From assembly GCF_003852495.1 (NCBI RefSeq), contig NZ_QAJI01000003.1:594687-658686 (forward strand): a stretch of DNA of 64,000 nucleotides, in the 5' to 3' direction. The translations under genes and the position numbers were made by a program. This DNA is from Taibaiella sp. KBW10. GTDB lineage: Bacteria > Bacteroidota > Bacteroidia > Chitinophagales > Chitinophagaceae. Shown piece by piece: positions 1 to 8,139 of the stretch. Within the stretch, counting starts at the first letter, position 1. Every line of letters begins with the position of its first letter. Under the pieces are notes generated by a model. The model did not search any database and was not told where the DNA came from. It was given only the letters and a program-made list of their open reading frames with translations.

Positions 1-34
1 GCAGCCCTTCTTTTTATATAATGTGCTAGAAATA

Positions 35-466
35 TTAGAATGGTAAATCATCTCCAACATTAGGCTCAAAAGAAGTGCCTTGCTGTGGTGGTGCATTAAA
101 GTTTTGTTGCGGCTGTTGCGGCGCATTATACTGTTGTTGTGGTTGCTGATAGCCTCCTGCTTGCGGTTGTGCCATTGCAGCTTCTACTCTCCAGGCATTC
201 AGGTTGGTAATGTATTTTACCTGACCGTCACGCTCCCACTTGTTTCCTCTGATGTCGAAACTCACTTTCACCTCTTGACCTAATTGAAACTGATCGATTA
301 CAGAACAAGCGTTATTCACCAATTGAAAAGAAGCAAAATTGGTAAAGGTCATGCCGGTATTTGTTTGTTGTGAAATTTCTATCACAAACTCTCTCTTAGA
401 GAAATTTTCTTTTATTTGTTGGGTAGGTTGTATTACAATTAATTTACCCGTTACTTCTAAAGCCAT
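35..466 (-). CDS. DUF3127-type protein with SSB-like C-terminal tip
   Basis: A 143-residue protein. Residues 1-97 form a compact beta-rich domain beginning MALEVTGKL that I recognise as the DUF3127 type, a small Bacteroidota family of unknown function. Residues 98-135 are a low-complexity linker rich in Gln, Pro, Asn and Gly, and the protein ends in an acidic-hydrophobic tip, GDDLPF. This three-part layout (beta domain, disordered linker, DD-hydrophobic-PF tip) is that of single-stranded DNA-binding protein, whose tip recruits replication and repair enzymes. A role in ssDNA binding is inference. The start at 466 was chosen because the frame could extend to 538, but a full promoter lies between those points (TTTG at 525-522, TAAATTTG at 501-494 on the minus strand), so longer versions would start upstream of transcription. 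No signal peptide, so cytoplasmic. Confidence 0.8.
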   Translation of the reverse strand: MALEVTGKLIVIQPTQQIKENFSKREFVIEISQQTNTGMTFTNFASFQLVNNACSVIDQFQLGQEVKVSFDIRGNKWERDGQVKYITNLNAWRVEAAMAQPQAGGYQQPQQQYNAPQQPQQNFNAPPQQGTSFEPNVGDDLPF

Positions 467-493
467 AATATCTAATAATAATAAATTAAACCA

Positions 494-525
494 CAAATTT
501 ACAATTCTTTCATCGCAGAGCCAAA
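494..525 (-). promoter_or_regulatory. Bacteroidota-type promoter for the DUF3127-type gene
   Basis: On the minus strand TTTG (525-522), a 20-nt spacer and TAAATTTG (501-494) match the Bacteroidota sigma-A consensus TTTG-N19/21-TAnnTTTG. The -7 element lies 28 nt before the ATG at 466. The -33 box sits inside the T-run of the upstream gene's terminator. Confidence 0.7.
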
Positions 526-550
526 AAAAGTGCATCAAAATGATGCACCT
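523..550 (-). terminator. Rho-independent terminator of the secreted repeat protein gene
   Basis: Perfect 8-bp stem GTGCATCA/TGATGCAC (530-537 with 541-548) around a 3-nt loop. Read on the minus strand it is followed by a run of seven T, as expected downstream of the gene that ends at 577. Confidence 0.75.
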
Positions 551-576
551 TAATTATGTTATTGTAGATCAAAAGA

Positions 577-1122
577 TTACAATTCAGCATTGTACAAAGA
601 TTCATCAGAAACTCTGCGCACGCCAAAATATTGGAATGATTTTCTTTTATATCCTTTTTTAGTAAAAACGTCTGTATTTCCTTCTTCCGGAATAGTGATC
701 CAGTCACGGGACTTTGGATTGTACCAACGGTATACATCTACACGGTTTGGCATACGCGTGTTGGAAGCATAATATTGAAGTTTTTTCTCTTTATAACCCA
801 TTTTCAGCATCTGATCGTCTGTATACTCATCTTCAGTAACAGAGATCTGATCTTTTGTAGTAGGGTTTGTCCAAGAATACACGGCTGTTCTGTTTACGCC
901 CGGCTCACGGAACGCATAGAACAACAATGTTTTATCTTTATATTTCCAGTTCAACAGTTGACCTTCCTGATACTCATTTTCAGCAAGAGTAACATAAGTC
1001 TTATCCGTAGGATTGTACCAACGGTATACTGCAATCATTTCAGGATTTTGTTGTGCAAAAGCTGAACTTCCGAAAAACATACCTGCAGCTAAAGCAGATA
1101 GTAGTACAATTCTTTTTTTCAT
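577..1122 (-). CDS. Secreted protein with three tandem DUF5648-like repeats
   Basis: A 181-residue exported protein. The start at 1122 gives a clean Sec signal peptide (MKKRIVLL... SSAFAQ); the open frame extends to 1161 but would put 13 extra residues before it. The mature part is three repeats of about 45 residues, each opening with Y(R/S)W(Y/T)NP, followed by a Thr/Ser-rich strand with an acidic stretch, then GYK(E/R)K and a closing (F/Y)YA or YFG. This resembles the lectin-like DUF5648 repeat, found in secreted proteins of many bacteria; the family match is from memory and moderate. No T9SS sorting domain and no lipobox, so it is probably periplasmic or released. Function unknown. It has its own terminator just downstream. 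Confidence 0.75.
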   Translation of the reverse strand: MKKRIVLLSALAAGMFFGSSAFAQQNPEMIAVYRWYNPTDKTYVTLAENEYQEGQLLNWKYKDKTLLFYAFREPGVNRTAVYSWTNPTTKDQISVTEDEYTDDQMLKMGYKEKKLQYYASNTRMPNRVDVYRWYNPKSRDWITIPEEGNTDVFTKKGYKRKSFQYFGVRRVSDESLYNAEL

Positions 1123-1345
1123 AATTATTATTAAAATAAAAAAACTCGAAATTTCTGCCAAATTACTAAATTATTTTTCTTTAACAAACTTTTTCGGTTT
1201 TTTTTGCATCCCTGAAATGTAGAATGGGGCAATACTTCCGTTTTTACGGCAGCAAACCTAAAAATGGTGTTATTGTATCCTATATAATAGAGAATATTGC
1301 AGTTATTTATGTAATTTGGCCTCCATTTTGAAAAGAGGAATTTTT

Positions 1346-2473
1346 ATGCAAGAAGTATACATTAACAGACTGGCAAAGTATCTACCGAACGATCCCATAC
1401 CAAACGAAGCAATTGAAGATGTATTAGGCTATATTAACGGCAAACCCTCGCGTGCAAAAGCAATCGTGCTGCGTAATAACGGGATCAAAAGCAGGTATTA
1501 TGCATTAAAAGACGGTAAGTCGACGCATTCTAACGCTGAGCTCACGGCATTAGCGATAAAAGGCTTATTCCCGGAGGGAAAAGTGGATACCGATTTACTC
1601 ACTTGTGGTACTTCTTTTCCGGATCAAATCCTGCCCTCCCATGCAGCCATGACCCTTGGCCTGCTGAAAACCCATCCAACGGAAATATACAGCCCTTCAG
1701 GCGCCTGTTGCTCCAGTATTCAGGGTTTGAAGCATGCTTACTTATCTATTAAATCCGGCGATGCCCAAAACGCAGTGGCTACCGGTTCCGAAAAACTGTC
1801 CAATATGATGGACGCAACAAAATTTGACGGAGAAATTGAAAACCTGGAAGCCTTAAATCAAAACGGTTTTATCGCCTTTGAAAAGGATTTCCTACGCTAT
1901 ATGTTGTCTGATGGCGCCGCAGCCGCATACCTTTCTAACCAGCCGAATAAAGAGGATATTTCTTTAAGAATTGACTGGATCGACATGACTTCTTTTAGTA
2001 ATGAACTGGACACCTGTATGTACGCAGGTGCGGTTAAGGATGAATCGGGAGCTGTGGTCAGCTGGAAAGACATGGATGTTAAGGAATGGCGCAACCAAAG
2101 TGTGTTTGCCGTAAAACAGGATACGCGTTTACTGGGCCAGTATGTGGTGTCTAAAGGGGTAGATTTTTTGGTCGACATCATCGCGAAAAGAGGTTTAGAC
2201 CTATTTACTTACAATCACTTCTTACCCCATCTTTCCTCTAATTTTTTCAGAGAAGAGATCAAGAAAGGATTGGCATTGAGAGGCCTGGAAATTCCTGCGG
2301 ATGTATGGTTTACCAATCTGGATCGTGTCGGTAATGTAGGTGCCGCATCGCCCTTCTTAATGCTGGAAGAATTGTTTCATTCCGGCCGGCTGAACAAAGG
2401 AGAAAAAATACTGATGATGATCCCGGAAAGTGCCCGGTTCATCTATGCTTATATTCAAATCACTGTCGTATAA
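1346..2473 (+). CDS. darB: DarB-type beta-ketoacyl-ACP synthase III (dialkylresorcinol synthesis)
   Basis: A 375-residue thiolase-fold enzyme of the KAS III type. It opens MQEVYINRLAKYLPNDPIPN, the signature start of the DarB subfamily, and has the FabH-like catalytic set: Cys in the GACCSS motif near residue 121, His in NHFLPH and Asn in RVGNVG near the C terminus. DarB supplies a beta-ketoacyl intermediate that DarA condenses with a second acyl chain to form a cyclohexanedione, later aromatised to a 2,5-dialkylresorcinol, a component of flexirubin-type pigments. The ATG at 1346 was chosen over an upstream TTG at 1316 because the family begins here and a purine-rich AAGAGGAA lies just before it. 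The gene is 17 nt upstream of darA, so the two are surely co-transcribed. The usual aromatase darC and the aryl-polyene genes are not in this window. Confidence 0.9.
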   Translation: MQEVYINRLAKYLPNDPIPNEAIEDVLGYINGKPSRAKAIVLRNNGIKSRYYALKDGKSTHSNAELTALAIKGLFPEGKVDTDLLTCGTSFPDQILPSHAAMTLGLLKTHPTEIYSPSGACCSSIQGLKHAYLSIKSGDAQNAVATGSEKLSNMMDATKFDGEIENLEALNQNGFIAFEKDFLRYMLSDGAAAAYLSNQPNKEDISLRIDWIDMTSFSNELDTCMYAGAVKDESGAVVSWKDMDVKEWRNQSVFAVKQDTRLLGQYVVSKGVDFLVDIIAKRGLDLFTYNHFLPHLSSNFFREEIKKGLALRGLEIPADVWFTNLDRVGNVGAASPFLMLEELFHSGRLNKGEKILMMIPESARFIYAYIQITVV

Positions 2474-2490
2474 TTTAGCGCCCTCATTTT

Positions 2491-3423
2491 ATGAAGAAAA
2501 TACTTGTGGTCTATTTTACCCAAAGCGGCCAAATGAAAGATATTGTCCATGCTTTGTGTATGAATATTGAAGGGCAGGCAGAAATCGATTATGCACCGAT
2601 CACTTTAGCGCAGCCCTACCCTTTTCCCTGGGTAGCATACGATACTTTTTTTGATGCCATGCCGGAATCGGTTTTAGGGATTACGTTCCCCGTACAGCCT
2701 ATGCCGGAACTTCTGGAAAAAGATTATGATCTGGTGATCCTGGGTTACCAACCCTGGTACCTGTCTCCTTCTATTCCCTTCAACAGTTTTTTGCAGAGTG
2801 AATGGGCGAAGGTACTCAGTGGCAAGCCGGTAATCACCGTTATTGGTTGCCGCAATATGTGGTTGAACGCACAGGAAAAAGTAAAACAGCGCTTGATCGA
2901 ACTGAATGCCTCACTGGTAGGCAATATTGCTTTGGACGATAAGAATCCGAATATTACCTCTACCCTTACCATCGTAAGATGGATGCTTAAAGGCCAGAAG
3001 GAAGCTACCGAAAAAGCACCGGAAGCGGGTGTTGCTCAAAAAGACATTCAGGATACAGCACGGTTTGGACCAACGATCCTGGATTGGTTGCGCAAGGGCC
3101 AACAGGATGATTTGCAAACGCAGTTATTAGCACAAGGTGCGATTCAATTGCGTCCTAACCTTATTGTTATGGAAGGGAATGGCGCAAGGCTGTTTCCCAA
3201 CTGGGCCAATAATGCCCGGAAGCTGGGCTTACCCGGAGATCCGGCCCGTCAGAAAGTACTCAAGAAATTTAAGGTTACTTTGTTTATCTCTATATTCATC
3301 TTATCTCCATTGTCGGGTGGACTGGCAAAACTGAAAACATTATTACAAAAGAAAAAAATAACTGAAGACCTGGCTTATTTCAAACAAACGAAATACATCA
3401 AAGGGAAAATAGGGAAAGCCTGA
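2491..3423 (+). CDS. darA: DarA, dialkylresorcinol condensing enzyme
   Basis: A 310-residue protein with a flavodoxin-like N-terminal fold (MKKILVVYFTQSGQ) and family hallmarks including QPYPFPW, a PESVLGI segment, GYQPWYLSPSIPFNSFL, GCRNMW and NASLVGNIAL. A hydrophobic helix at about 261-280 followed by a basic tail suggests membrane association. DarA couples the DarB product with a second beta-ketoacyl chain and cyclises it. It is the last gene of a two-gene operon with darB and is followed by a strong terminator at 3490-3523. Identification is firm from the subfamily motifs; the specific acyl chains used cannot be read from the sequence. Confidence 0.9.
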   Translation: MKKILVVYFTQSGQMKDIVHALCMNIEGQAEIDYAPITLAQPYPFPWVAYDTFFDAMPESVLGITFPVQPMPELLEKDYDLVILGYQPWYLSPSIPFNSFLQSEWAKVLSGKPVITVIGCRNMWLNAQEKVKQRLIELNASLVGNIALDDKNPNITSTLTIVRWMLKGQKEATEKAPEAGVAQKDIQDTARFGPTILDWLRKGQQDDLQTQLLAQGAIQLRPNLIVMEGNGARLFPNWANNARKLGLPGDPARQKVLKKFKVTLFISIFILSPLSGGLAKLKTLLQKKKITEDLAYFKQTKYIKGKIGKA

Positions 3424-3489
3424 TCCTGATTGATTATGACGACTTAGCCAGGTATACACACTATTACAATACTTTTCACCTGATTTATA

Positions 3490-3523
3490 AAGCCCCTTCT
3501 CTTGCTTAGAGAAGGGGCTTTTT
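3490..3523 (+). terminator. Terminator of darB-darA
   Basis: Perfect 12-bp stem (3490-3501 with 3509-3520) with a 7-nt loop, followed by T. It lies 66 nt after the darA stop codon. Confidence 0.85.
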
Positions 3524-4237
3524 GCTGCTGCACATGATACCGTTTTTTTACAAAAAAAATGGCTGCCCTAGAAAGGGCAACCCTAAAAATGAAACTAAAT
3601 AAAGATTTCATATTATCTTTTCATTGTATGGTAAGTGTTTAAGCTATTTCCCCTGCGGTATCGTCATTTCATTTCTGCCGTGTACTATTTTTCAGCACCA
3701 ATATAATGCGGCGATACGTACTAGTATTGCCTTATGCCTGAGTAAACATTCATGTTGGTTCCGAACCTTGCAGGGGCAAACAGGACAAGGCCTTGCAGGC
3801 CTTATTTCCATTATATTAGGGGGGTAAATTTACTGGTGATTTTTTGTTCATTTTTTCATGTGTATGCTGCCCTCTAGTGTACATATAAAACTTCGTATGA
3901 GAAACATACAGGAGCTAATATGGGTAGTCATATTGGTTTAGAAGAGGATATTAAATAGTGATAATAAGATAAATAGGTTTACATCAGTTAATTAGGATAC
4001 AAGATTAAGGAAAATAGTATACTCAGTTTCTTACACAATCGTTATTAACGTCATATTAAATAAATGCCGTTTATTTTTTCGGTAAATTGTAATGGCATGG
4101 CTAAGGTAAATATGCCGGCAACACAAAAGTTTTTATATCGTTCTTCAGCACTTCTACGTTGTATTATTGCCTCTTATGCTGCAGGAAACAAACCTGTTTA
4201 GCTCCTTAAAGGCCCTGGCAAAATCTAACACATAAAA
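3524..4237. other. Gene-free stretch of about 700 bases
   Basis: No convincing gene. A 67-codon open frame at 3624-3827 has no family resemblance and poor composition. There is a small hairpin TGCCCT-agaa-AGGGCA at 3564-3579 and a short inverted repeat AAGGCC-ttgca-GGCCTT near 3787-3803. The DNA from 3830 to 4230 is very AT-rich. No tRNA, transposase remnant or phage attachment site was recognised. Confidence 0.5.
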
Positions 4238-5143
4238 ATGCTGATGCGTCATACCCTCTTGATGATTGTCATATTGTTACTCTTTTCCTGCAATGATGAG
4301 CGCGGAGAAACATTTCCTCATCTGCGGGACTGTTACCGTCTGCAGACCCTCTCTGCACCCATACACCCGATACGCGAAGGGGAATGGCGATCTCTACATA
4401 CTGAAGTTCCTGTTCCCTTAAAAATATATATGCGCAGCGCGCCGGCAAGGGCAGATCAAAAAAGAACAAAATTATATGTCATGAAAATCGGGGATTTCGA
4501 CGCCACCGGCAACCTTATTTTTGATCAGGCTAGCGCTTATCTGCAAGCTTATTATCAAATTCAAGTGGATACTGTAGCACCTCTGGACATCAAAAGTATT
4601 CCATTAAAATATACCCGGAAACGCAGCGAAGGCTTACAGCTTAATTCTTCTTACATCATCACCAATATATTGCCCGAACGGAAACCGGATAGTGCTTTTG
4701 CACTTATTGCCTTTTCGCTTTATGATCTCTACCCCGATGAGCAATGGAATTTTGTGTTCGGACAGGCCAGCCTGAATACAGGTGTAGGTGTATGGAGCCT
4801 GGCAAGGCTGGGCGATTACAAGGAAAGCCCGGAGCAGTACCGCATTTGTCTGGAACGTACTTTGAAAGTTGCGGCACATGAAACCGGTCATATGCTCGGT
4901 ATACAACATTGTGTAAAATATGAATGCAGTATGAATGGCAGTAATTCCTTGTTGGAAAGCGATCTGCAACCGGAATGGCTCTGCTGGGAATGTCTTGCAA
5001 AGCTTTGCTGGAACAGGAATACCACGCCACAAGCGCATTTGGCTGCACTGCTTCGTTTTCATGAAACAGTAACGCATAATAGGAAAAGCATACCGTACTA
5101 TCGAAAGGCATTAGGCCTGTTACCGGTACAAAAGACACAATAG
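4238..5143 (+). CDS. Archaemetzincin-like zinc metalloprotease, lipoprotein
   Basis: A 301-residue protein with a lipoprotein signal (lipobox LFSC, Cys18), so probably anchored to a periplasmic or outer-membrane face. Its zinc-protease motif HETGHMLGIQHC begins at residue 214, followed by four residues, Cys230, Met232 (in CSMNGSN), and CWEC at 249-252. This is the archaemetzincin signature HExxHxxGx3Cx4CxM...CxxC, in which three His ligands hold the catalytic zinc and four Cys hold a structural zinc; the gap between Met and the last CxxC is 16 residues here, against 17 as I recall for the family. The substrate is unknown. The stretch GVWSLARLGDY before the motif is also typical. It is followed after 35 nt by an outer membrane protein gene with its own promoter-like element. 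Confidence 0.88.
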   Translation: MLMRHTLLMIVILLLFSCNDERGETFPHLRDCYRLQTLSAPIHPIREGEWRSLHTEVPVPLKIYMRSAPARADQKRTKLYVMKIGDFDATGNLIFDQASAYLQAYYQIQVDTVAPLDIKSIPLKYTRKRSEGLQLNSSYIITNILPERKPDSAFALIAFSLYDLYPDEQWNFVFGQASLNTGVGVWSLARLGDYKESPEQYRICLERTLKVAAHETGHMLGIQHCVKYECSMNGSNSLLESDLQPEWLCWECLAKLCWNRNTTPQAHLAALLRFHETVTHNRKSIPYYRKALGLLPVQKTQ

Positions 5144-5145
5144 TT

Positions 5146-5153
5146 TATCTTTG
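5146..5153 (+). promoter_or_regulatory. TATCTTTG -7 promoter element
   Basis: Exact match to the Bacteroidota -7 box TAnnTTTG, 25 nt before the ATG at 5179 and just after the metalloprotease stop codon. No clear TTTG or TTG at the -33 distance, so the promoter is only partly supported. Confidence 0.45.
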
Positions 5154-5178
5154 CACGCAAACAAGGAACAGATATTGA

Positions 5179-5922
5179 ATGAAGATTAAATTTCAACAAG
5201 TCATTTTGCTTTTGCTGATCTTAGGAAACAAAGAAGGTCTTTATGCACAGTTTAATGACAGTACACATTATATGGCTGCAGTGCAATCTTCAGGCAGCTT
5301 TAATAAAACGAATGATGGCTTCAATGCACTATACAACAATAGTATTAAATACGGCATGAAGTTCAACAGTTTTATCATGAATGCAAATAGCAGTTGGGTC
5401 TATGGCAAAACGCCTGTAAAGCTGAGCAATAATGACTGGAATACTTCTTTAGATTTCAACTTGTATAAAACCTTACCGCATTTTTATTACTGGGGGTTGC
5501 TCAATCATGCTTCAAGTTATTCTTTAAAAATAAACAATCAGTTCCAAGGCGGACTGGGTATTGCTTACCGTTTCTTTGACCGGCCCAATATCCGATTAAG
5601 TGTGAGTAATGGCATTCTATATGAAACCAGCAGCATTATACAGGAACAAGGCCATAACCTCGATTATGAGACCTTTAGAAATTCTTTACGGGTACAATTT
5701 AATTACACCTTTAAAGAGTTGGTAAAATTAAGAACGGTAGGCTTCTATCAACCTTCTCTTACACTGAAAAATGACTTTATCATCAATGCGAATGCCAGTG
5801 TGCAGATCAAAGTATGGAAATGGGTACAATTCAGCACTACGGCTACTTATAATAAAGTAAGCCGCACCAATCGTGAAAATTTTATCCTGACTTACGGACT
5901 GGTTGCCGAACGCTTTTTTTAA
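5179..5922 (+). CDS. Outer membrane beta-barrel protein, DUF481-like
   Basis: A 247-residue protein with a Sec signal peptide ending LYAQ. The rest is alternating hydrophobic/polar strands with aromatic residues at strand ends and a C-terminal Phe-Phe, the outer-membrane barrel insertion signal. Segments such as YNNSIKYGMKF, GGLGIAYRFF, ETFRNSLRVQFNYTF and NASVQIKVWKWVQFSTTATY resemble DUF481 (YdiY-like) barrels; the family match is moderate. Function unknown. It sits just after the metalloprotease gene and may be co-transcribed with it, but has its own -7 element. The transcript ends in the 27-bp hairpin at 5930-5987. Confidence 0.7.
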   Translation: MKIKFQQVILLLLILGNKEGLYAQFNDSTHYMAAVQSSGSFNKTNDGFNALYNNSIKYGMKFNSFIMNANSSWVYGKTPVKLSNNDWNTSLDFNLYKTLPHFYYWGLLNHASSYSLKINNQFQGGLGIAYRFFDRPNIRLSVSNGILYETSSIIQEQGHNLDYETFRNSLRVQFNYTFKELVKLRTVGFYQPSLTLKNDFIINANASVQIKVWKWVQFSTTATYNKVSRTNRENFILTYGLVAERFF

Positions 5923-5929
5923 GTAAAAA

Positions 5930-5987
5930 ATCTTCTTTAAAAGATCGAGGGCGGCCCATTGGCCGCCCTCGATCTTTTAAAGAAGAT
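5930..5987. terminator. Bidirectional terminator, 27-bp perfect hairpin
   Basis: 5930-5956 is the exact reverse complement of 5961-5987, with a 4-nt loop CATT. The GC-rich core GAGGGCGGCC is flanked by A/T runs on both sides. It lies between convergent genes ending at 5922 (+) and 5996 (-). Confidence 0.92.
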
Positions 5988-5995
5988 ACTTCTGT

Positions 5996-6874
5996 TTATA
6001 ATTTTACCACTTTAAAGAATTGGCTTACCTCATTGCGGCTGATCTGTATAAAATAATTACCGGCATTTAAGGATTTCAGATTAAGTTGGCTCGTATTGTT
6101 AGTAGCATACTGTTCCATGATTACCCTGCCGGAAGCATCAATTACCTTAAGAAGGTCGCCACTTTGAACGCCTTCAACAGTCAGTATACTCGCCGTTACG
6201 GTAGGAAATACTTTGATCTCGCCTGCGCAGTTCAAGGCAAGGCTCAACACTTTGGAATAGGCATAGCTGTTATCATTATCCACCAGCTTTAGACGATAGA
6301 ATTGTTTTCCCTGGCCGGTACTGTGATCGGTAAATCCATATTGGCTCTGTGCCCCTTTAGCGGACACTTCCCGAATCGCTTTAAAGTCTGTTCCATTGCC
6401 GCTTTTCTCGACAATAAATTTTTTAAATTGATCTTCTGCACCACTCGTCCACAGCAATTGAACACCGCAATCTGCCTGTACACTAGCCTTAAAGGAAACG
6501 ATCGTTACCGGTAAAGGAAAGCTGTAGTTAAGTGTATATGTCGAAGGACTCTGATCTACACTACCTGCTGCATCTACTGCTGCATAGCCAAAACTCGAAG
6601 TAGTGGTTCCTCCCGCTGTGGTAGGCCCAGCTACAATACTCAGGGTAGCGGGATCGTAGGTTATGTTAGGATCAATAACGGTAATCGCTACGCCATTTAC
6701 TTTTAAGATAAAACCATTGGTGGGCAGACTGGTTATTTTTACGGCAGTCCAGTTTTGCTGTGTTCCGCTGTTTACTTCCGGATCACTTCCGCGCATAGGT
6801 GCCGTACTGATATTAACCGAAGTGCCGGGACTACCGTTTACAGTATTGGTTACCGGAAAGGTTTGGGGAAGCCT
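5996..6874 (-). repeat. Duplicated C-terminal module, copy 1
   Basis: Codes for the 292 C-terminal residues of the 629-aa protein, from RLPQTF to the end. It aligns with 8140-9030 at an offset of about 2145 bases; the nucleotide match is obvious over roughly 6001-6480, for example around GAACGCCTTCAACAGTCA. Confidence 0.8.
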
Positions 6875-7885
6875 ATTGATCCCAAAATCATTTCCGGCAA
6901 TGTTAGTATTCGTGATCGCATCGGCCACAGTCACGGCAATACCGCCATTTGCGCTACCATCGCTTTCTGAAACATTCACCCAACCGGTTGGCAAGGAGGC
7001 TGCAGGCGCGGCAGCACCTACGGTGCCCTGCACGGTACTTAGCCGTGCCGTAAAGGAGCCTGAAATACTTGCCGGAACAGAATAACTCCCATCTGCCTGT
7101 ACTGCCGCTGTACCTACTACATTGCCCGAACCATCAACCAGATTGACATACAACTGACCAGCCGAAGAACCGGAACCGCCTGTTGCGGTACCATTTACGC
7201 CACCGGTCGTACCATTGGCATCGTTAAAAATACTCCCCCGTATTAGTGCCGGACAAGCTTTAAAACTTACGCTCTGTACAGTATAATCATCGCCATGCCC
7301 ACCGGCATCTGCGACAAAGCGTAACTGCAGGTTTCCGTTATTAGGAATTGTAGTCGGCAGGGTAAGGCTAATAGTAGTCATAGTACCTGGAACAAAGGAT
7401 GCAGGGCTTACTGTGGCCGACGCCAGTGCTGTTACCGTAACATTGGTGGTGGTATTATTTGCCGTCCTTAGCCTTGCATACGTTACCCCATTATATAGGA
7501 CTTCAAAAGAGGCCGGTAATGAACCTGCAACCGGGTTACCATCACTGCCCGTCATCACCAAGGTAACAAGCGCACCGGAACCCGTAAGATTTGCATTAGT
7601 GACCGATCTGGTTACTGTTTGTGCCACATTATTATCGGTTACAAACTGTGTACCTGTAGATCCGGCGTATATTGTGCCTGTACCTCCTCCGGTCCAGCCT
7701 GTCGCGCCGGGAATAGCCGTTACCGCAATATTTCCATCCGCGGCGGCACCATTAAAGTCATAAAAATTTGTACTCGGTGTTACCTTCTCTACCTGCAAAG
7801 CAGGAACACATTGTGCCCCCGCATTATAGGTGCTTAGGAATAAAATACCGGTGCATAAACACGGAAAAAAGTTGAATTGTCTCAT
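5996..7885 (-). CDS. T9SS-secreted multidomain surface protein
   Basis: A 629-residue exported protein. It has a signal peptide (…STYNAGAQ), a beta-sandwich region of about 180 residues rich in Thr, Asn and Gly, then an SdrD/Cna-B-like domain near 215-335 (IRGSIFNDANG..., GSYSVPASISG). Residues 338-629 are a module shared with the next gene. The last 75 residues are a type A T9SS sorting domain: EIKVFPTVTASILTVEG, LLKVIDASGRVIMEQYA, LNLKSLNAGNYFIQI and a basic C terminus FKVVKL. The protein should be passed across the outer membrane by the type IX system and the tail removed. Function is probably structural or adhesive (inference). A TAATTTTG -7-like element lies at 7931-7924. Confidence 0.82.
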   Translation of the reverse strand: MRQFNFFPCLCTGILFLSTYNAGAQCVPALQVEKVTPSTNFYDFNGAAADGNIAVTAIPGATGWTGGGTGTIYAGSTGTQFVTDNNVAQTVTRSVTNANLTGSGALVTLVMTGSDGNPVAGSLPASFEVLYNGVTYARLRTANNTTTNVTVTALASATVSPASFVPGTMTTISLTLPTTIPNNGNLQLRFVADAGGHGDDYTVQSVSFKACPALIRGSIFNDANGTTGGVNGTATGGSGSSAGQLYVNLVDGSGNVVGTAAVQADGSYSVPASISGSFTARLSTVQGTVGAAAPAASLPTGWVNVSESDGSANGGIAVTVADAITNTNIAGNDFGINRLPQTFPVTNTVNGSPGTSVNISTAPMRGSDPEVNSGTQQNWTAVKITSLPTNGFILKVNGVAITVIDPNITYDPATLSIVAGPTTAGGTTTSSFGYAAVDAAGSVDQSPSTYTLNYSFPLPVTIVSFKASVQADCGVQLLWTSGAEDQFKKFIVEKSGNGTDFKAIREVSAKGAQSQYGFTDHSTGQGKQFYRLKLVDNDNSYAYSKVLSLALNCAGEIKVFPTVTASILTVEGVQSGDLLKVIDASGRVIMEQYATNNTSQLNLKSLNAGNYFIQISRNEVSQFFKVVKL

Positions 7886-8139
7886 CTATTTGGGGCTTTA
7901 TGTTACGAAATCTATATATAATACAAAATTAGATAATTATACCTAATATAAAAATAAAGTATCATTAATACAGCCATGCAATATTATGACAATCAATTAA
8001 AACAAATGGTTATACAATTATTTAGTAAATTTATTTATATATAAAAAATAAAAAATATGGAATGATAAATAGTATGGTTGACCTGTATAAAAAAGGGGCA
8101 ATCCACTTGGATTACCCCCTTTTTATGCTTCTTTACGCC
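7886..8139. other. Intergenic region with promoter-like box and terminator
   Basis: Very AT-rich. It holds TAATTTTG (7931-7924, minus) as a possible -7 box for the gene starting at 7885, and the terminator at 8089-8125 for the gene ending at 8140. No coding sequence seen. Confidence 0.5.
8089..8125 (-). terminator. Terminator of the 973-aa T9SS protein gene
   Basis: AAAAAGGGGCAATCCA pairs with TGGATTACCCCCTTTTT with one mismatch and one bulge, leaving A/T runs on both ends. It sits just past the stop codon at 8140 on the minus strand. Confidence 0.75.

Noticed and set aside
3564-3579. Small RNA or riboswitch at the short hairpin
   Set aside because: A 6-bp stem with no conserved surroundings is too little evidence.
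3624-3827. Open frame of 67 codons in the gene-free stretch
   Set aside because: No promoter, no family resemblance and a Cys/Phe/Ser-rich random-like composition; most likely chance.
6663-7085. Plus-strand frames within the T9SS protein genes
   Set aside because: Shadows of minus-strand genes with intact signal peptides and sorting domains.
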